Shown here one piece after another: positions 6,010 to 6,790 of a DNA stretch of 6,790 bases. Within the stretch, counting starts at the first letter, position 1. Each line of letters starts with the position of its first letter. The position numbers and the translations under genes are program-made. Source of the DNA: XN24 sp964462675 (GTDB lineage Bacteria; Pseudomonadota; Gammaproteobacteria; Steroidobacterales; XN24); NCBI GenBank assembly GCA_964462675.1, contig CAYWYS010000069.1, forward strand, positions 1 through 6,790, written 5' to 3'. The notes under the pieces are model-generated. The model was not told the DNA's origin, ran no database searches, and saw only the letters and a list, made by a program, of their open reading frames with translations.

Positions 6010-6789
6010 ATGGATCGCTTCCCGCTCAGAAACAGGGTTGGCGCCTTGCTGGTCATGGCGCTTGCGATCGCGATGCTCGCGGGCTGCGCATCGCAACCGC
6101 GTGCAGCCGAGGAGCGCGATCCCTACGATCCCCTCGAGCCGCTCAACCGGCAGGTTTTCGCCTTCAACATGGCGCTGGATCGCGCCATCCTGCGCCCGGT
6201 CGCACGTGGTTACGACCGGGTGACCCCGAAGCCGATGCAGACCAGCGTAGCGAACTTCTTCGACAACCTCAGCACGCCCATCTGGATACTGAATCACCTG
6301 CTGCAGGGCGAGTTCAGGCACGCCGGCCGGCAGACCACCCGGTTCGTGCTGAACTCCACGGTCGGCATTCTGGGCCTGATGGACCCCGCGGCGGACTTCA
6401 AGCTCTACAAGAACTCAGCCCACTTCAACCAGACTTTCGGCAAGTGGGGCGTGCCCTCCGGACCCTTCCTGATGTTGCCGGTGCTCGGCCCGAACTCGGT
6501 GCGCAGCGTGGCCGGTATCTATGCTCGTTACCGGACCGACATCGTCTGGAATTACCTGGACGACAACCGCAGCCTCCGCGACAAGCTGCTGGTGCTCGAG
6601 ATCATCGATACGCGGCGGCGGCTGCTGCCGCTCGACCGGCTGCTCGAGCAGGCGCCGGATCCGTACATCTTCGTCCGCGAGGCGTACCGCCAGCGCACTG
6701 AATTCGAGATACGCGGCGCGGGCGGCGATGAGGACATCGGCCTCGATTTCGAGGACGAGGACTGGGACGACGAAGAGGACGAACTCTAG
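6010..6789 (+). CDS. mlaA: MlaA/VacJ outer-membrane lipoprotein, phospholipid retrograde transport
   Basis: MlaA sits in the inner leaflet of the outer membrane and passes surface-exposed phospholipids to periplasmic MlaC, for return to the inner membrane by MlaFEDB. The 259-residue protein has a lipoprotein signal with lipobox LAGC (C26 lipidated; Ala at +2, so outer-membrane sorting). The family signatures are present: DPLEPLNRQVFAFN (40-53), then FFDNLSTP (83-90), and FNQTFGKWGVPSGPF with LPVLGP (139-161). DPYIFVREAYRQR (217-229) matches the end of the conserved domain. After this comes a highly acidic tail: 14 of residues 240-259 are Asp or Glu. AGGAA lies seven bases before the ATG. It is 24 bases after bepA and probably co-transcribed with it. 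The other mla genes are not in this window. The stop TAG is one base from the right edge. Confidence 0.96.
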   Translation: MDRFPLRNRVGALLVMALAIAMLAGCASQPRAAEERDPYDPLEPLNRQVFAFNMALDRAILRPVARGYDRVTPKPMQTSVANFFDNLSTPIWILNHLLQGEFRHAGRQTTRFVLNSTVGILGLMDPAADFKLYKNSAHFNQTFGKWGVPSGPFLMLPVLGPNSVRSVAGIYARYRTDIVWNYLDDNRSLRDKLLVLEIIDTRRRLLPLDRLLEQAPDPYIFVREAYRQRTEFEIRGAGGDEDIGLDFEDEDWDDEEDEL

Positions 6790-6790
6790 T

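Overview
The window looks like ordinary core chromosome of a high-GC gammaproteobacterium. The support is the gene order: dapA (minus strand) facing away from gcvR and bcp (plus strand), with a lipoprotein gene directly after dapA, and a bepA-type protease further along. From memory, this matches the E. coli neighbourhood bamC-dapA / gcvR-bcp ... bepA, except that a PIN-PhoH gene lies between bcp and bepA, as I recall for Xanthomonas-like and other non-enteric gammaproteobacteria. G and C dominate at third codon positions, which creates long spurious open frames on the opposite strands. Genus or family cannot be named from this sequence alone. There is no mobile element, CRISPR array, phage gene or sign of recent transfer.

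Layout. Minus strand, read from about 1830 down to 42: a probable promoter, dapA (lysine/diaminopimelate synthesis), an overlapping gene for an outer-membrane-type lipoprotein with an NTF2-like domain, then a tRNA-Ser(GGA) gene with its own good-looking promoter. A 184-bp divergent region (1783-1966) holds candidate promoters for both directions. Plus strand, from 1967 to the right edge: gcvR (two ACT domains), bcp (thiol peroxidase), a PIN-PhoH ATPase/nuclease gene, bepA (periplasmic M48 protease plus TPR repeats) and mlaA (outer-membrane lipid-asymmetry lipoprotein). The plus-strand genes lie 21 to 59 bases apart with no convincing terminator between them, so they may be read in one or two transcripts.

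How they work together. The left half serves amino-acid metabolism (lysine/peptidoglycan precursor and glycine-cleavage control). The right half holds stress and envelope-quality functions: peroxide removal, RNA-linked PhoH, BepA clearing stalled LptD/BAM substrates, and MlaA removing misplaced phospholipid from the outer leaflet. BepA and MlaA both act on outer-membrane integrity.

No wholly new system is visible. The points worth a second look are at the level of single proteins: a DapA lacking most of the lysine feedback-site residues, a Bcp lacking the usual resolving cysteine, a lipoprotein of different architecture sitting where bamC is expected, and an MlaA with a very acidic C-terminal tail.
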